A stretch of 64,000 nt of DNA, taken from Phellopilus nigrolimitatus (taxonomy: Eukaryota; Basidiomycota; Agaricomycetes; Hymenochaetales; Hymenochaetaceae). Positions within the stretch are counted from its first letter, which is position 1, and each line of letters opens with the position of its first letter. The notes beneath the pieces are model-generated. The model saw nothing but the letters and a program-made list of their open reading frames with translations. It made no database searches and was not told the origin of the DNA. Of this stretch, positions 19,498 to 31,310 are shown piece by piece. Position numbers and translations under genes: made by a program. The stretch covers positions 1,054,001-1,118,000 of the forward strand of contig JAJOHG010000004.1 in NCBI GenBank assembly GCA_021029095.1. Reading direction: 5' to 3'.

Positions 19498-22193
19498 TTA
19501 CAAGATTCCGTCGCTTCTGATCGCGCATTGGCCGAAGTCCTTCTTGGTGAGTCCTTCATCTTTGGGGAGGATGTCCTAATGAAGAAAAATCGGTTGGTGT
19601 TGAGTCGAGTTCATAGTTGCAAGAACGCACATGTTCAAAAATGCCAAGAGGCAGAGCCAGGGTAACACAAGCATTCGGAGAGTCGACGACTGCTCCGACG
19701 TGGCTTTCCACTGGGGCTGCTGACAGCAATAGATCTATATGCATTCAAACCGAGTGAATATGAAGTTGTCATAAGTACAATCCAGAACTCACAGGCTTGT
19801 TCTCGCGCTGGCGGCGTGAAGAGTCAATCGAGTGTTCAAACCACACATGTCTGATTTCCAAACTTACTGTATCCGATCTAAATGAAAACGATACGATCGT
19901 CAAAAAAAAACCCCCAATTTTGCGCCCGGTCAAGATCGTACCTTCATAAGATAGGCAATGGCATTCAGTGCAGCTTGTTTGTATGCGACCGTCCTGGTGG
20001 ATGGTCAATGAGGCGAAGGAAAAATCAAAGATATGTCGCGATACTTACGCGTCCATGTTGTACTGCTTGCCATCGCCATCTATTTCCATTTCTTAGTATA
20101 TATATGGGAAATGGTGTTTTTGTCACGCACGGTAGTCGACGGAAATGCCTTCAAAGACAAGCTGGTTTCCACGTCATTTTCAGTCAAATAGACTGCATCT
20201 TCTCGAGAACTCACTTTAGCAGAATAAAGAGGGTCGATGGGCGAAGGCTAGCGTATAAAAGTCAGAACGGGAGGCCTTTTGCAATGCTGGTTTCTCATAC
20301 CAAAAATATCGGCTGTTTCAAAGCAAATTTCTCAACCCCGCCCTTGATGATGCTCGTGCTGAACGTGATAATGCCAGCCTAAATCATAGAGAATTGAGGT
20401 CGCGACTAATAATTATTTGCTTCGCAGCTTACCATTTCAATTGCTCCACAAAACGTTAGCTAAAAACTCGTTAGCCATTCGGGCTGAAGATCTAAATATT
20501 CGATATTACCTCTCCCTAGTAACCGTTCAGATAATTTTAATCAGACGTTATGAAGCTGTGTAAGTGAGGCTCGACGTACATCGCCTTGGGAAAAGTGCAA
20601 ATCTCCAACAGATAGATTTGCACCCTTGACGAAGACCGGGAAGTAGCACCTTGAACCTCTGAGAAAGAAAAACACGGATTGTCCTTCAGAGCTTTCGTCT
20701 CTCGATTCGAAGAACTGCCATACCTCGAAAGGTTTTTGATCTTAGGAGCGTCGATATTAAACGCAGAACACAAATCAAAGGACTGGCACGTACATCGCAA
20801 TTTCCTCCGTGTTCGCGGCCTGGAATAGTTCTCGCTCCTTCCTTGGCAATTTTATCCTTCACGTCCTGGGGCAGTTCTTGTCCGACATAGGCGCCGATAG
20901 GTTCCGGAGGAAATGCTACAGGAGGCACTGAGTTCACATGGGCAGCGATGAGCTCGCCTTCACGCTTGTTCCAAGTCGCGAGAAGCTCAGCAGAAGGGGC
21001 CGTTCCACTGTATTTTCGGCTCAGTATTGAGCGACACGACAGTAGAAGTAAGATTATATACATCAGACCAGGGTGGGAGACGCCAGCAAATCGGACGCCA
21101 GGAATATGTCTTGACGTTGCGTAGATACCTAGCAAAGTTGCTCTAGTACAGTTCATACGCCTCTGAAACACACGGCTTACCTCTGAAGTCCCAGATAGCC
21201 TTGCAAGCTCTGCTTTCAAACTCACGAGCTGTAGTGGATATGAGCACAAGACTAAGCATCAAATAAAATCATATATACCAAAAAGGCCACCACCATTTTC
21301 TAGTTCGAAAATTCCCTAATAATGTAGATAAACCTGTCAGTATTTTAATAGATTACGAAGGAGTATAAAATTACTGTGTAGCCCCAAGGCATTTGGTCAA
21401 ACGGCCTGACTGAGAATTAGAGCACCTTCAGCAAACGTTGCCGCATAATTTGTTTGGCTATTCACCATCAAGTATGTCGACGACCAAGCAGTCCCCAGGC
21501 TCTGCACCTTCGACAGCGATAGGGCCACTCAGGTTGTGGATCTTCGTAAGGTTAACATTCTTGATATCATCGCTATCTATGCGAAGATGTAGTTTCGACT
21601 ATGTAAACGAATGAAGGGTGAAATCCTCGTACCATCGTTATTCCCAATCTGAGCCCCAGTCCAGTCTGGCTGGCATAAGCGCAAGGTAAAACGGATTCCT
21701 TAGCAGTGTATCTTACCGATGCACTCGATCTTGAAAACCTTGGAAAGAGATTAACGTCATACTTTTGTCGCCAATCTTGCGTAATATTGCCTACCTCCCC
21801 AGGCTTGACCGTTGAGACCGGCGGGATGTCTGGACTAGGAAGATGAAAGCTTGAATATGCATAATAGTAAAATAAGGTGTGCCATGGTGATCTTACTGCC
21901 AACGATTATGCAATCCCTAAACATAAGAGTAACCGATATTTAGAGAGAAAAACTATGAACAAAAGAGTTGAGAGCTAACCTGTTGCTCATCCGCTGGTCT
22001 TTGGATGTGAAGAAATTAGAACATCTCACTCGTTGTCTTGCGACATAGAAAACATGACTGACTTGAAGGGATCGACCTTTTGAGAACGATTTGCAGGAGA
22101 TCGTCATTAGAACTGACTATTGAATATTCCGATATCAAGTGCACTCGCCTTTATTAGCGTTGGATGTGGAACTGAGTTAGCTCTGGTCGCCAT
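19498..22193 (-). CDS. Formamidase (FmdA/AmdA family)
   Basis: About 17 small exons join into an acetamidase/formamidase-like enzyme, which hydrolyses formamide to formate and ammonia. The start is MATRANSVPHPTLIK (22193), then VDPFKPADEQQ, GLHNRWHPDIPPVSTVKPGE, IDWTGAQIGNNDDSDDI, NLSGPIAVEGAEPGDCLVVD, DQMPWGYT, GIFELENGGG, RHIPGVRFAGVSHPGLIG, TAPSAELLATWNKREGEL, RTIPGREHGGNCD, GANLSVGDLHFSQGD, FCGAIEM, PVESHVGAVVDSPNACVT and a C-terminal KKDFGQCAIRSDGIL. These follow the fungal formamidase order and keep frame. The first intron (donor at 22148) is GC-AG (AAG|GCGAGT), and one exon, 20515..20510, is only 6 nt (Gly-Glu). Confidence 0.85.
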
Positions 22194-22726
22194 CTCTTTC
22201 TTCAGCAAAAGGCAGGGATTCAGAGTCGCCTAATCGCACACGACGTGAGGTAGATGTCCGAGCTGAGGACTCGGAAGGGAAGGGAAGGAGGAAGAGAAGT
22301 TAAGGTGGGGTCTTATCAGGGGAAGATAAGCACGGAGCGCCGAAACGGCAGACAAGGTGAGCATACAAATTCATGTTCGATTGCTATGACGGCAGAATTG
22401 AGAACCACAGGCGGCTTCGGTCAGGGAGAAGATTTAGCATTTTGGGCGCACCAACGCCGTTATCAAAGCTTATCTAAAGTGCAAGTGCACGAAAAGGCAC
22501 GATCTCGGAGAGCTGCTAAATGATAAAACATATAGCCCCAAAATAGATAGCATTAAGATGTTAGTCGTCACAAAGAAGTCGTTAGTAGATCGTTACATAT
22601 CATAGGATGAGATGGTGATGGCACAGAAGATAATGATGTTAATATATCCTTGCAGAATGAAACAACACGATAAGACTACACGCAAGCAGCATTGTAGAAC
22701 ATAGAAAATAACACTATAGAAACGCA
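22194..22726. other. Intergenic region without a supported gene
   Basis: Separates the formamidase start from the 3' end of the arrestin gene. A purine-rich stretch at 22262-22300 and AT-rich DNA near 22540-22720 are present. Open frames here are short and biased. Nothing further is called. Confidence 0.45.
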
Positions 22727-25700
22727 CTATTGTCCGAAACCTTGCTGGTACTTCTTTATCAAGTCCTTTAATCTTGCTTGTCCGAATGCGTGATCTCCAG
22801 AAGCGACTGACTTTGGCGTAGGATGTCTCGCGGAATGCAACGGTGCTTCAGGAATTGAAGCGGTAGCGTTGCTTTGTGGGTATGGATACTTCGGGTGCGA
22901 TGTCCGAAGGGGACGGGCTAGAGATGCAGTAGAGGACAATACCGGCGTTGCCAATGATGAGGATACGACAGCGGGAACAGAAGACGACTTGGTCATCTTC
23001 GCTCGTCGGTTAGTTAGTTCTGCAAGATGTGGGTTCGCCGCTTCATGCTGCTTTCGGTTGTATGGAGGCGATCTCGATGGAACAACCGGTTTGCCAGGCA
23101 GATCAGGTATTCTCAGCTTCTTGAAAGTTGGACTGAAGGCACCAGCTTTGGCATGCGGCGGAAATGAGGGAGTATCGACCTCTTGCTGAGAAGTGAGCGA
23201 CGCCCAAAGCGTTGCGACTGAGGCGACCTTTCCGCCTCGCCCACCACGTGCTGAGCGTATATCGTACTTGACGCCTGGAGGTTGAGGTAAGGCAGGAAGA
23301 TCCGCAAATCGTCGCAAAACAGGCTTGATTGGAGGCGGCTCAGCTTTGGTAGGCGTCGTCAAACCAGGAGGGTCGGCGGGCGGCGGGTGTGACTGCGTGG
23401 GTGTTTTTGCGCGGGGACATTCCTCTTCATCAGATTTGGGAGGTTCGAACGACGATGGCGTATCTTTTGCAGTATGCAAGATGAAGCCAGAAGATCGTGT
23501 GGGAATCGCTGGTGACATATCTGGCGCACTTTCAATTGCAGGTAAGATAGACGGCGAGCGCAGAAGTGGATGAGGATCAAGATCAAGGGCAGGCAAAATG
23601 TCTTCGGCAGGCGTCTTCGGACTACTTGTTGCCGGTGTATCAGACGGGGGTGGAGGTATGGCTGGATCAATCCCTCCAAGCCAGGCTGCAACACGTCCAG
23701 TAGCCGCCTTTCGCAGTTGATGAACCTCAGATTGCTTCTCGCGTCCTTTAACTTTCCCTCGACTATCCTTTTCGGCGCTCTTCCTGTCATCCAGTATCTC
23801 AGAAAGTGGTGAGGGAGGTGAGAAAAAGCTCTCTTTGAGTGCTGTTGGCGGAGGCGATCGTGAGTTAGCGAAGGGCCCGTCTGCACCAAGAGCTAAACTG
23901 GATATTGCAGAGTCATTAAAAGGGTCGCTTCGATGCATATTTGAAGACGGTATAGTAATCGGATGAGGAAGCACGCTCCGAACGTCTGGACGTCGCTCGG
24001 GCTCGTGTTTACGCGTTCCTACTTGTTCGAGGAGCTTGCGCTCGAGCGCCTCCAGTCCACCCTCCCGATTCCATATATCTGGCCGCAGACGCGTAGCGAT
24101 CGGAGCAAGGGTGGGCTCAGGTGGAAGTCTCGGTGTATCTGGTGTCTGTATTTCTGAATGCGGGGGTTGGCGAGGAAGACTTTTATCTCTGCTGTCATTC
24201 TTCTCTTTGCTAGCTACTTCTTCGGCGGCCATACGCTCGAGATCAACGACACGCTCGCTTTTGACTGTTCCGTGGTCAAAGGACTGCTTGTGACTGAGTA
24301 CTGGACGCGGAGAAAGGAGCCCGGCTTTAGAGTCGGGACTAGTCCCGATACCTCCAGCTCCGGAAACAGGTGTCAGATGCAAAGTGTGAGCTGACCTTAT
24401 CTGCGGTGTCACAGGCGAATCCTCTGTAGCAACCACAGATGAAGTTGCTTGCGGGAAGCGATGGGACTGCGGAGAGACAGAGCGATTACGAGAGGACATG
24501 CGCAGATGCGCGCTAATGCGAGAAGCGCGTTCGCCCTTTCCAGGTTCTCCTTCCGTGAGAGGATCTTGTGGATGCTCTCCTGCCACGACATCCGTATTGA
24601 CATATGGTACAGCGATCGCTTGGTTCTGATTTGGTAAGACAGGAAGTTGCTGTGCGGCGAACGGGTCAGCACTCGAAGGGCGGGCGTAAGGAGCAACAGG
24701 AGGGGGTAGATAATAATAATATTGATTATATGCTGGCTGTATCGGATGGAGAAGAGGAGGCGGTGACTGTGAGTGAGCAAAGTATACTGGAGGGGACATC
24801 GGAGGGTTCATGTAGTTTGCGTCGAACGCTTCGACCGGTCGTTGGCTTGTATAAGCAGGGAAGGACATTGGAGGTGGTGAAACGACGCGAGGGTGGGGTG
24901 CTGGCGAAGTCACAAGTCGCTCTGGTGAGGGTGGAAGCCCTTTCATCGCTGCAGGGTGAATAATCGTAACGGGCAATTCGAGTATGATGTCCTTATTACC
25001 GAGTCCCATGCCAATTTTGACTTCTATGATACATCGCACATCGAACAAGCTTTCCATTTCACGAGGCTCGTCGTCTTCCTCTCCAGAATCCAGACGGCCG
25101 GAGCGCACTCCTTGAGCGTGTCTTGGCACAGAAAACGCTAGATTAGCAACGCCTTCCGTACCTGGATGGACGATGTAGTCAGGGCCTCGAAAGGGTAAGC
25201 TCAACAAGGCATCCGATATTTGAAGAGTCTTGTTTGACTGAGCAGCGGCAGGCAGGATGAAGGTAACGCATGAGGCTGAGATTCAAGCCAGAAGTCTACG
25301 AGCCGATTAAAAAATCGATGGCAAGCTTGAAGAATTGGTAGCTCACCCTCTTTGCAGAATGATTCCTGACAAAAAGTTCTAGACACGCGCTATGGCCAGC
25401 GACAATGTGGGGATTGAGGATTCGCCCCTGTACCCAGACTTTGCCGTTTTCGCCAACGACAATGTGCTCGGTACCCACTAAGTCCGAGGAACCTCCAGGT
25501 GCCTCAACAACTTCGACCTCTTTTCGCTCCATGACAAATTGGCGCTCGCTCTTCCAGACGACACCGACGCTTGCGCGGACTTCATACTTGAGCTTAGCGA
25601 GACCTTTGCCGAAATCAATGCTAGCTGGGGATGAGACCGGGAGAGGAAAGCGAAAGAAAAAGGTCGTCGTTCCTTTGCGCGCAGGGTAGTGGTCGGTGGG

Positions 25701-26070
25701 AAGAGGATCGCTTTCAGCTGAAGGTTGGGGATGAACAGCATTGGAAGGCGGTAGACCAGGGCCTTGAAAGCACCGCGTCATATGTAGAAATGTACTCGTC
25801 GCGGAGTGATCGCGCGATGTCAGCTCTAATGGAATGATTCCAAGCTGCTCAATAGCTTTAGAAGCAACGCGGAAAGAGTGCATACACACCTTGAATCGCA
25901 AAGAGCTCGGTCTTGATGACGCCGATGTCAAGCCCCCTTTCTGCTCTACACTCGAGTTCCATCTTGCCAGTTATATGCTCGCCAGAAACGAAGACATTAT
26001 CAGAAAAATACAAGGATACTTTAACTTTAGCATGATGGGGCGTCGCATTCATGGGCTCTGGGCGCGCCAT
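22727..26070 (-). CDS. Alpha-arrestin (ART-like trafficking adaptor)
   Basis: Three exons (26070..25890, 25855..25347, 25237..22727) give 1066 residues in one frame. The arrestin N-domain starts at once (KVKVSLYFSDNVFVSGEHIT, GKMELECRAE) and is followed by a C-domain (VWVQGRILNPHIVAGHSACL, NKTLQISDALLSLPFRGPDY, GLGNKDIILELPVTIIHPAA). A long disordered Pro/Ser-rich tail follows with a PPVY motif (in NPPMSPPVYFAHS) and other Pro-Tyr sites. Alpha-arrestins of fungi use PPxY motifs to recruit the Rsp5 ubiquitin ligase to plasma-membrane transporters; the cargo cannot be predicted. A second Met lies at 26052. The transposon starting at 26124 sits 53 bp upstream of the ATG, so the native promoter is displaced or replaced. 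Confidence 0.85.
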
Positions 26071-26123
26071 AGCGGCTCGTGGTGGACCGTGGTGAAGCAG
26101 AGCTACAATGTCCGGAAGTTACA

Positions 26124-29100
26124 CAGGTGGGTGTTAGAAAGTCTATGGCCCCCCTAAATAAGGAAGGTGGTTCCCGTCTATGTCGCGTACACTCATCCGT
26201 GCCCTCTTTCACCACTGCCTACAGCAGGCTGCCAGCTCGGATCATCCCAAAATGTGTTGCATCTTATGTACAGTGTAGTTCGATTCCTTTGCACACCCCC
26301 CATCCTTTGCACATCACACATTTGCGCCCGTAGTTTTCACTCAAATCTCTTGAAAAAATTCAGGGATATATATACATGTTACTGCTATTCCCGTACAAAT
26401 TTATAGACTCCCATTATTCTGTGTCGTGTTAGGAGAGGCAAAACTATGCCAAAATCTGCATATTCTGCATATAGTGCAATCATATTACCCAGATTTAATT
26501 ATTTTATAGCTAGCTAGGTCTAAGATTTTTATGTCATTCTATAGAGGAGTATCAGTGCCTTGATTTAAAAATGAATTGGTAACCATTGGTGAAAAATCCC
26601 GTGCTGGGCGTGCAAAAAAGTGTTGGGTGGGGGTCTGAGCGTGACAACGTGAATTTCCCTCTGCGACGTGCTTCTCTGGCACCTCCTGCTGCTTCTCCCT
26701 GCCGCTTCTATTCCCATGACTTACCACGCTCGGTCTACAACTTTAAAACGGCGGAAAGAGCAGGAGAAGAAGGAGGCAGACCTAACAAAGGCAGTTTTGG
26801 AATATCGTGAGGAGCAAAGCAAGCCCTCAAAATTACGTCGAGGTCTTCGTACCATTGCAGATATCTTTGAAGTCAAGCCTAGGACCCTCTCAAACAGACT
26901 CAATGGCCTTCGCAGTATGATTCAGTTCAATGCTACTAAACAGAAGTTGACAACTACAGAGGAAGGTGTTCTAGCAGATCTCGTGGCCCTCTCAGCAGAC
27001 AGGAGTTGCCCATTTAACCACACGGAGATTGTGAGGCATGCAAATAAGATGCTCGAAGCACGGCTTGGGCCTGACTATGAATCTGTTGGCGAGAAGTGGG
27101 TCAACCGCTTCCTCGAACGTCATCGAAAGACACTACAGTCTTACTGGAGCAAGCCTCTTGACACCCAGCGCGCAGCAAGCTTAAACCCATCTTCAGTGAA
27201 GGGATGGTTTGATATTGTGGACTGCGAGATTGTTCAGAGGGACATACGGCCGGAGGATATCTATGGAATGGATGAAAGTGGGTTTCCGCCTTCAAATCAG
27301 GGCGTTGAGCGAGTTGTTGGTCGAGCAGGGAACAAATTACAACATAAGCAGGGTAGCGCAAACCGTGAAAACGTCACAGTGTTAGTAACAATCTGTGCAG
27401 ATAGAACTACATTGCGCCCATTGATTGTCTTCAAAGCGGAGCACCTGATGCTGAAATGGACTCAGAACAATGTCTCGAACGCAAGGTATTCATAAACATA
27501 CATTTGATGTGCTTTTCGCTGACTTGATATCAGTTTTACTAGATCCCCGAACGACTGGACAGATGGCGAAATAGCTCTGGAATGGCTCAAGACAGAGTTT
27601 GAGCCACTCACCAGAGAAAAGGCCAAGGGACGTATCCGAATTCTCATAATGGATGGTCATTCTTCGCATTACACACTCGCATTCCTGCAGTACGCTATTC
27701 AGCACAACATAACTGTTCTTGGCTATCCACCACACTGTACTCATGCGCTGCAAGGTCTCGATGTTGTCTGTTTTGCGAAGATGAAAAAGGCCTGGCATGA
27801 TGCAATTGATGAATTCGAGATACGCACCATGCGTGCAGTAAATAAGGATGATTTTGCACTGGTCTTTGGGACAGCCTTCCTGAAGGCATTCAATGCGGAT
27901 ACAGTCTTCTCAGCATTCCGTGTTACAGGTGTACATCCATTCAACCGCGACGTTATCTCTGCTCAGCAGATGAAGCCGAGCGAGGTAACATCAACAACAA
28001 GCACCTTCCCATTGCCTCTTCCTAGCCCTGTTCGTCGTGTCATTGCTGTATATCACCATCAGCCCCTTACAAGTTTTGATGTCGACTCCGACACTCACCG
28101 AATGCAACCTACAAGTTCTCCACCATCTTCAGCACTCCCCTCAACTCCGACACGTCGCAGAGTCCTAAACATTGATCCCACACTTCGCACCCCACCTTTG
28201 ACCCCAAAACGGCCATCAAACACATCTATAGACCCTTCGCAGTACACACCATCAAAGCGCATGCGGTTGATGGTCGGCTCGCTAGCAATGTCAGATTCCG
28301 GAAGCTTCTTGGTTTCACGAACAAAGATGAACTGCACGTACGCAATTGCACCTCCTGTTCTTGAACAGACTCCTAATTTACCAGAACCCGACTGGTCCCT
28401 CACGAGATCTACACATAATTTCAACTTGTTTTCACGAAACGAACTGGAGGAACGGGCTCGGAAACTCACCAATAGCCTTAATCTTGCGCAGCGTCATGTT
28501 CAGGTGTCTAGGAGCATAAATGAAGCAGCTAATGCCCAGCTCATTGTTCAAGACTTATATGCTTCGAAGCTGAAGGTGGCGTTGGGAGAGAAGGAGAAGG
28601 GACGATCAAAAGACAAGACAAGGATGTTTGAAGACGGGCACGGCAAAGTTTTCACTTCCAATGATGTTGTCGCTTTCATCACAGACAAGGAGAAAGCAAA
28701 GGAGCAGGAGACCGAGGATGCTGCAGAGAGGGCAAAGGTCAGGCTAGACAAGCGTGCTGCAAAAGAGTTTGCTGAGAAACAATGGGAGGAGATCAAGGCG
28801 AAGCACACAGCTGCTGTTGCACAATGGGAGGCCAATTGCAAGCAATGGACCGAGGAGGGAAAGCCAAAGAAACTGTGGAATCCGAAACCCAAAAGAACTA
28901 AGAAGCCTCTTCGTGAGGAGCTCGAGGCCACGGCATTGTTGAATGCACAGGATGGAGGTAGGCCTGTCGATGAGACGAGTGTGGGTGCAGACGACGAAGA
29001 TGATGAGGACTGATTTAGACAAATTGTCACGGTGTCACAGGCGTGCAAAGGACGTGCTTTTTGTGACAAGAGCCATGATTTCATGAAACATTTATTCTGT

Positions 29101-29523
29101 TAGCACCTGAGCTCGTAGAGCCCTCATATTTTAATCGTATATTACTAGCACAGTCTAATATTATTGTATAAATTTTGTTTGATGAAAATGTGTCGAGCAT
29201 GGCAAGGAGAAGAAAAAGTCGATTGGGTGCGCAAAGGAATCGAACTACACTGTAGTATATGTGGTGGCGCCTCTATCAGACCTGCAACCAAGCTTGAAAA
29301 TGTGGTCAGAGCTACAGCCTGCATCACATGACAGCAGTGGAAAGTGAATGGTTAATTTCGAAACAACTGTGTACACATTGTATTTTCATCATATATTTTT
29401 TAAAAGGACTTTTCCAATTAGTCATCCTGCTTAGTCTTATCTTAGGTGAATGCAATGATGTGGACAGTCAGGTGGCCCAAATGGGAACCACCTTCCTTAT
29501 TTAGGGGGTGCATAGACTTTCTA
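26124..29523 (+). mobile_element. Pogo/Fot1-type DNA transposon with truncated right end
   Basis: The left end CAGGTGGGTGTTAGAAAGTC and the CCCCCCTAAATAAGGAAGG block are inverted at the right (CCTTCCTTATTTAGGGGG, AGACTTTCTA at 29495-29523), but the outermost ~11 bp of the right repeat are missing. A second, internal inverted pair lies subterminally (GTAGTTCGATTCCTTTGC near 26274 and its complement near 29231). No TA duplication is evident at the present ends. The single gene inside encodes a DDE transposase. The first 53 bp of host sequence to the left lead to the arrestin ATG. The 441 bp MITE at 1370 derives from this family. Confidence 0.85.
26716..29013 (+). CDS. DDE transposase of the pogo/Fot1 group
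   Basis: Two exons (26716..27485 and 27534..29013) encode 749 residues with no stop. An N-terminal helix-turn-helix region (about residues 18-70, LRRGLRTIADIFEVKPRTLS) precedes a CENP-B-like DNA-binding part (EKWVNRFLERHRKTLQSYWS). The catalytic triad is visible as Asp186 (GMDESGFPP), Asp297 (LIMDGHSSH) and Asp333 (HCTHALQGLDVVCF), with 35 residues between the last two. The usual QPLD is QGLD here. A long C-terminal tail contains coiled, Lys/Glu-rich segments (EKAKEQETEDAAERAKVRL) and ends acidic. The intact frame suggests recent activity. An upstream in-frame ATG at 26668 is less likely to be the start. Confidence 0.88.
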
Positions 29524-29689
29524 GTACTCATGCTTACCAAAAGTGCCTGGTAATGGTCACAAGTGACAAACACGTCACACACACCGTCGGTCTTTTTGGG
29601 TGTCGTGTATGCTTCAATCACAATTCTTCAGCCAAAAAAATCTATGTACATAGTGGAATGATAGCAATAGAGTCCATGTCAAGAAAAAT

Positions 29690-30125
29690 AGTACAATTAA
29701 AACCCTGTGTGCCTACCTTTCGCAGCCAGGACAGGCTGGACAGCCTTGACCTGATCAGACATCCGACCAACATGCTTGTTGATGTCCTTTGACAGTGAGA
29801 CTCTCCCACACCTCAACAATGGTCTGCTTGAGCTCCTCTACGGTATTAGGATGCTGAGGATGACTACAGATCACATTTTTGAGAAGATGCCAGGCGAGGA
29901 AAAAGAGGGATGATATTCATATCCAAGAACTATTTCTTTGTTGCTTTTGCCCTATGGCAAGCCACACCATCCTGTTGGAAGAACATATACCCTCTATCAT
30001 CCACAGCTCTTGATAAACATCCCGAAGAGCGACATCAAGAACCTGCTCATGATAGAGCACAGAAAATCTTGTTTTTTGTATGTTTTTTGTTTGTGCTAAT
30101 CCACTATCTAATTTGACTGTTCTCA
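29690..30125 (-). pseudogene. Tc1/mariner (DDE_3) transposase relic
   Basis: Minus-strand pieces in broken frames read VLYHEQVLDVALRDVYQELW, GYMFFQQDGVACHRAKATK (the F-Q-Q-D-x-A-x-x-H second-Asp motif of Tc1-like transposases), then FLAWHLLKNVICSHPQHPN, TVEELKQTIVEVWESLTV and SDQVKAVQPVLAAKG, which match the usual 3' part of such genes. Frameshifts and stops show it is dead. It may once have belonged to the family of the element at 1363-3239, but no link is visible. Confidence 0.65.
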
Positions 30126-30540
30126 TTACAGTAAAAGCGGATTACCATGTCCTCTTCAACGAGAATCTATGGACTTTTTATCCTCCAAAGGAGACATTGG
30201 TGCACTATATTGAGCACGCACTGCAAGCATCCACTTAGAATCCCCCCATGGTGAGTCAATTAGTTGTTTTGTTTAATTGTGGCTTTCTCCACACATTATA
30301 GTTTAACACTTTTAGACACTTTTATCCAAGTTGTTTTAAAACTTTGTTATTCCTTTCTCCAAACAAAATACTAAAGGAATAACAAAGTTAAAAAACGATT
30401 TGGATAAAACACTGTGGGCATCCACTTAGAATCCCCCCACAGTGAGTTGAATAGTTGTTTTATTTAATTGCGCCTTTCTCCATGCAATATAGTTTAACCC
30501 TTTTGGGCACTTTTATCCAAATTATTTTTTAACTTTGTTA

Positions 30541-31310
30541 TGCCTTTCTCCAAACAGTATACTTTAACTTTCTTAGTCTACGAAGGTGTTCATGGAAAAG
30601 AAACCCTCCTGTTATTACTGTTTCAATAAGCTCAACATCTGGACTCTCTAAGTTTTTAGAAGGATCTAATTTATAAATCCTGGTGATTTTACCAAGTACG
30701 AGGAAGCCAGTGATGACGACCTTGACATCGCGTTGCCCCTTCACCATCCTCTGCATTAGGGCATACCACGAGTCCCTAGAACCCGTGGAAACCCGTGACC
30801 CGACCTGGACTGCAGATCCGTATTCACGGATCACCCGTACACGGGTGATCCGTGGGAAACGGATTGTCACGGGTCCGGGTTGAGAATTTGTACTTTTACA
30901 ATACCCGTGGGTAGTTCATAGGTATATTTTTCGCCGGTTCATTCATTTGTATATTGTACATATGTTGTATGTATCAACTTGCATACTTGTAACTTATTCA
31001 TTCAACAACCTAATATAATTTTATAATCAGTAAAGACCCGCAGGGAGCTGTGAACAAACCCGTGACCTCCGTGATCTGGAACCGTGGGAATTTGGTGACC
31101 CGTAGATCCGTGTCCCAACGGGTCCAGGTCATGCCGGGTCCGGGTTGAGGATTTTGGGTCACGGGTAGATCCGCCAACAGGTCCGGGTCAACCCGGGGAT
31201 CGACTCGTGGTATGCCCTACTCTGCATGTATTCGAAGATCTGTACTATTGCAGCCTCTTTCAACACATTCTTCCTCTTCACCTCGGCAACCATTCAATAT
31301 CGGTCACCTT
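30541..31310 (-). pseudogene. Protein-coding remnant inside the inverted-repeat element, split by a MITE
   Basis: Removing the MITE at 30757-31219 and one copy of its target duplication joins MVAEVKRKNVLKEAAIVQIF/EYMQ to RMVKGQRDVKVVITGFLVLG and KITRIYKLDPSKNLESPDVE in the same frame. Upstream the same frame continues (GAKRSDLTVVTTSEDTKGDRY) but is interrupted by TGA just before MVAEVK. The EVK...Q-x-x-EYM pattern recalls the N-terminal region of fungal FunK1-type kinase-like proteins; that is a tentative resemblance only. Not functional as it stands. Confidence 0.4.
30757..31219. mobile_element. hAT-type MITE with perfect 8 bp target duplication
   Basis: TAGGGCATACCACGAGTC at 30757 and its exact complement ending at 31219 are terminal inverted repeats. 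CTCTGCAT is present on both sides (30749-30756 and 31220-31227), the 8 bp duplication expected of hAT transposases. The 463 bp interior is built from many CCCGTGAC/GGGTCCGGGT-like blocks and has no coding potential. It interrupts the open frame of the surrounding element. A diverged relative lies at 4231-4385. Confidence 0.85.

Noticed and set aside
20449..20515. Frameshift in formamidase before FCGAIEM
   Set aside because: Placing the donor directly after GAT and accepting a 6-nt exon restores the frame without any indel.
26668..26715. Upstream ATG adding a hydrophobic leader to the transposase
   Set aside because: A Leu-rich leader makes no sense for a nuclear DNA-binding protein; MTYHARSTTLKRR at 26716 is the better start.
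30219..30560. Repeated ~190 bp units with hairpins, considered as CRISPR-like array
   Set aside because: Only two direct copies with no regular spacers in a eukaryotic transposon context; they are element ends.
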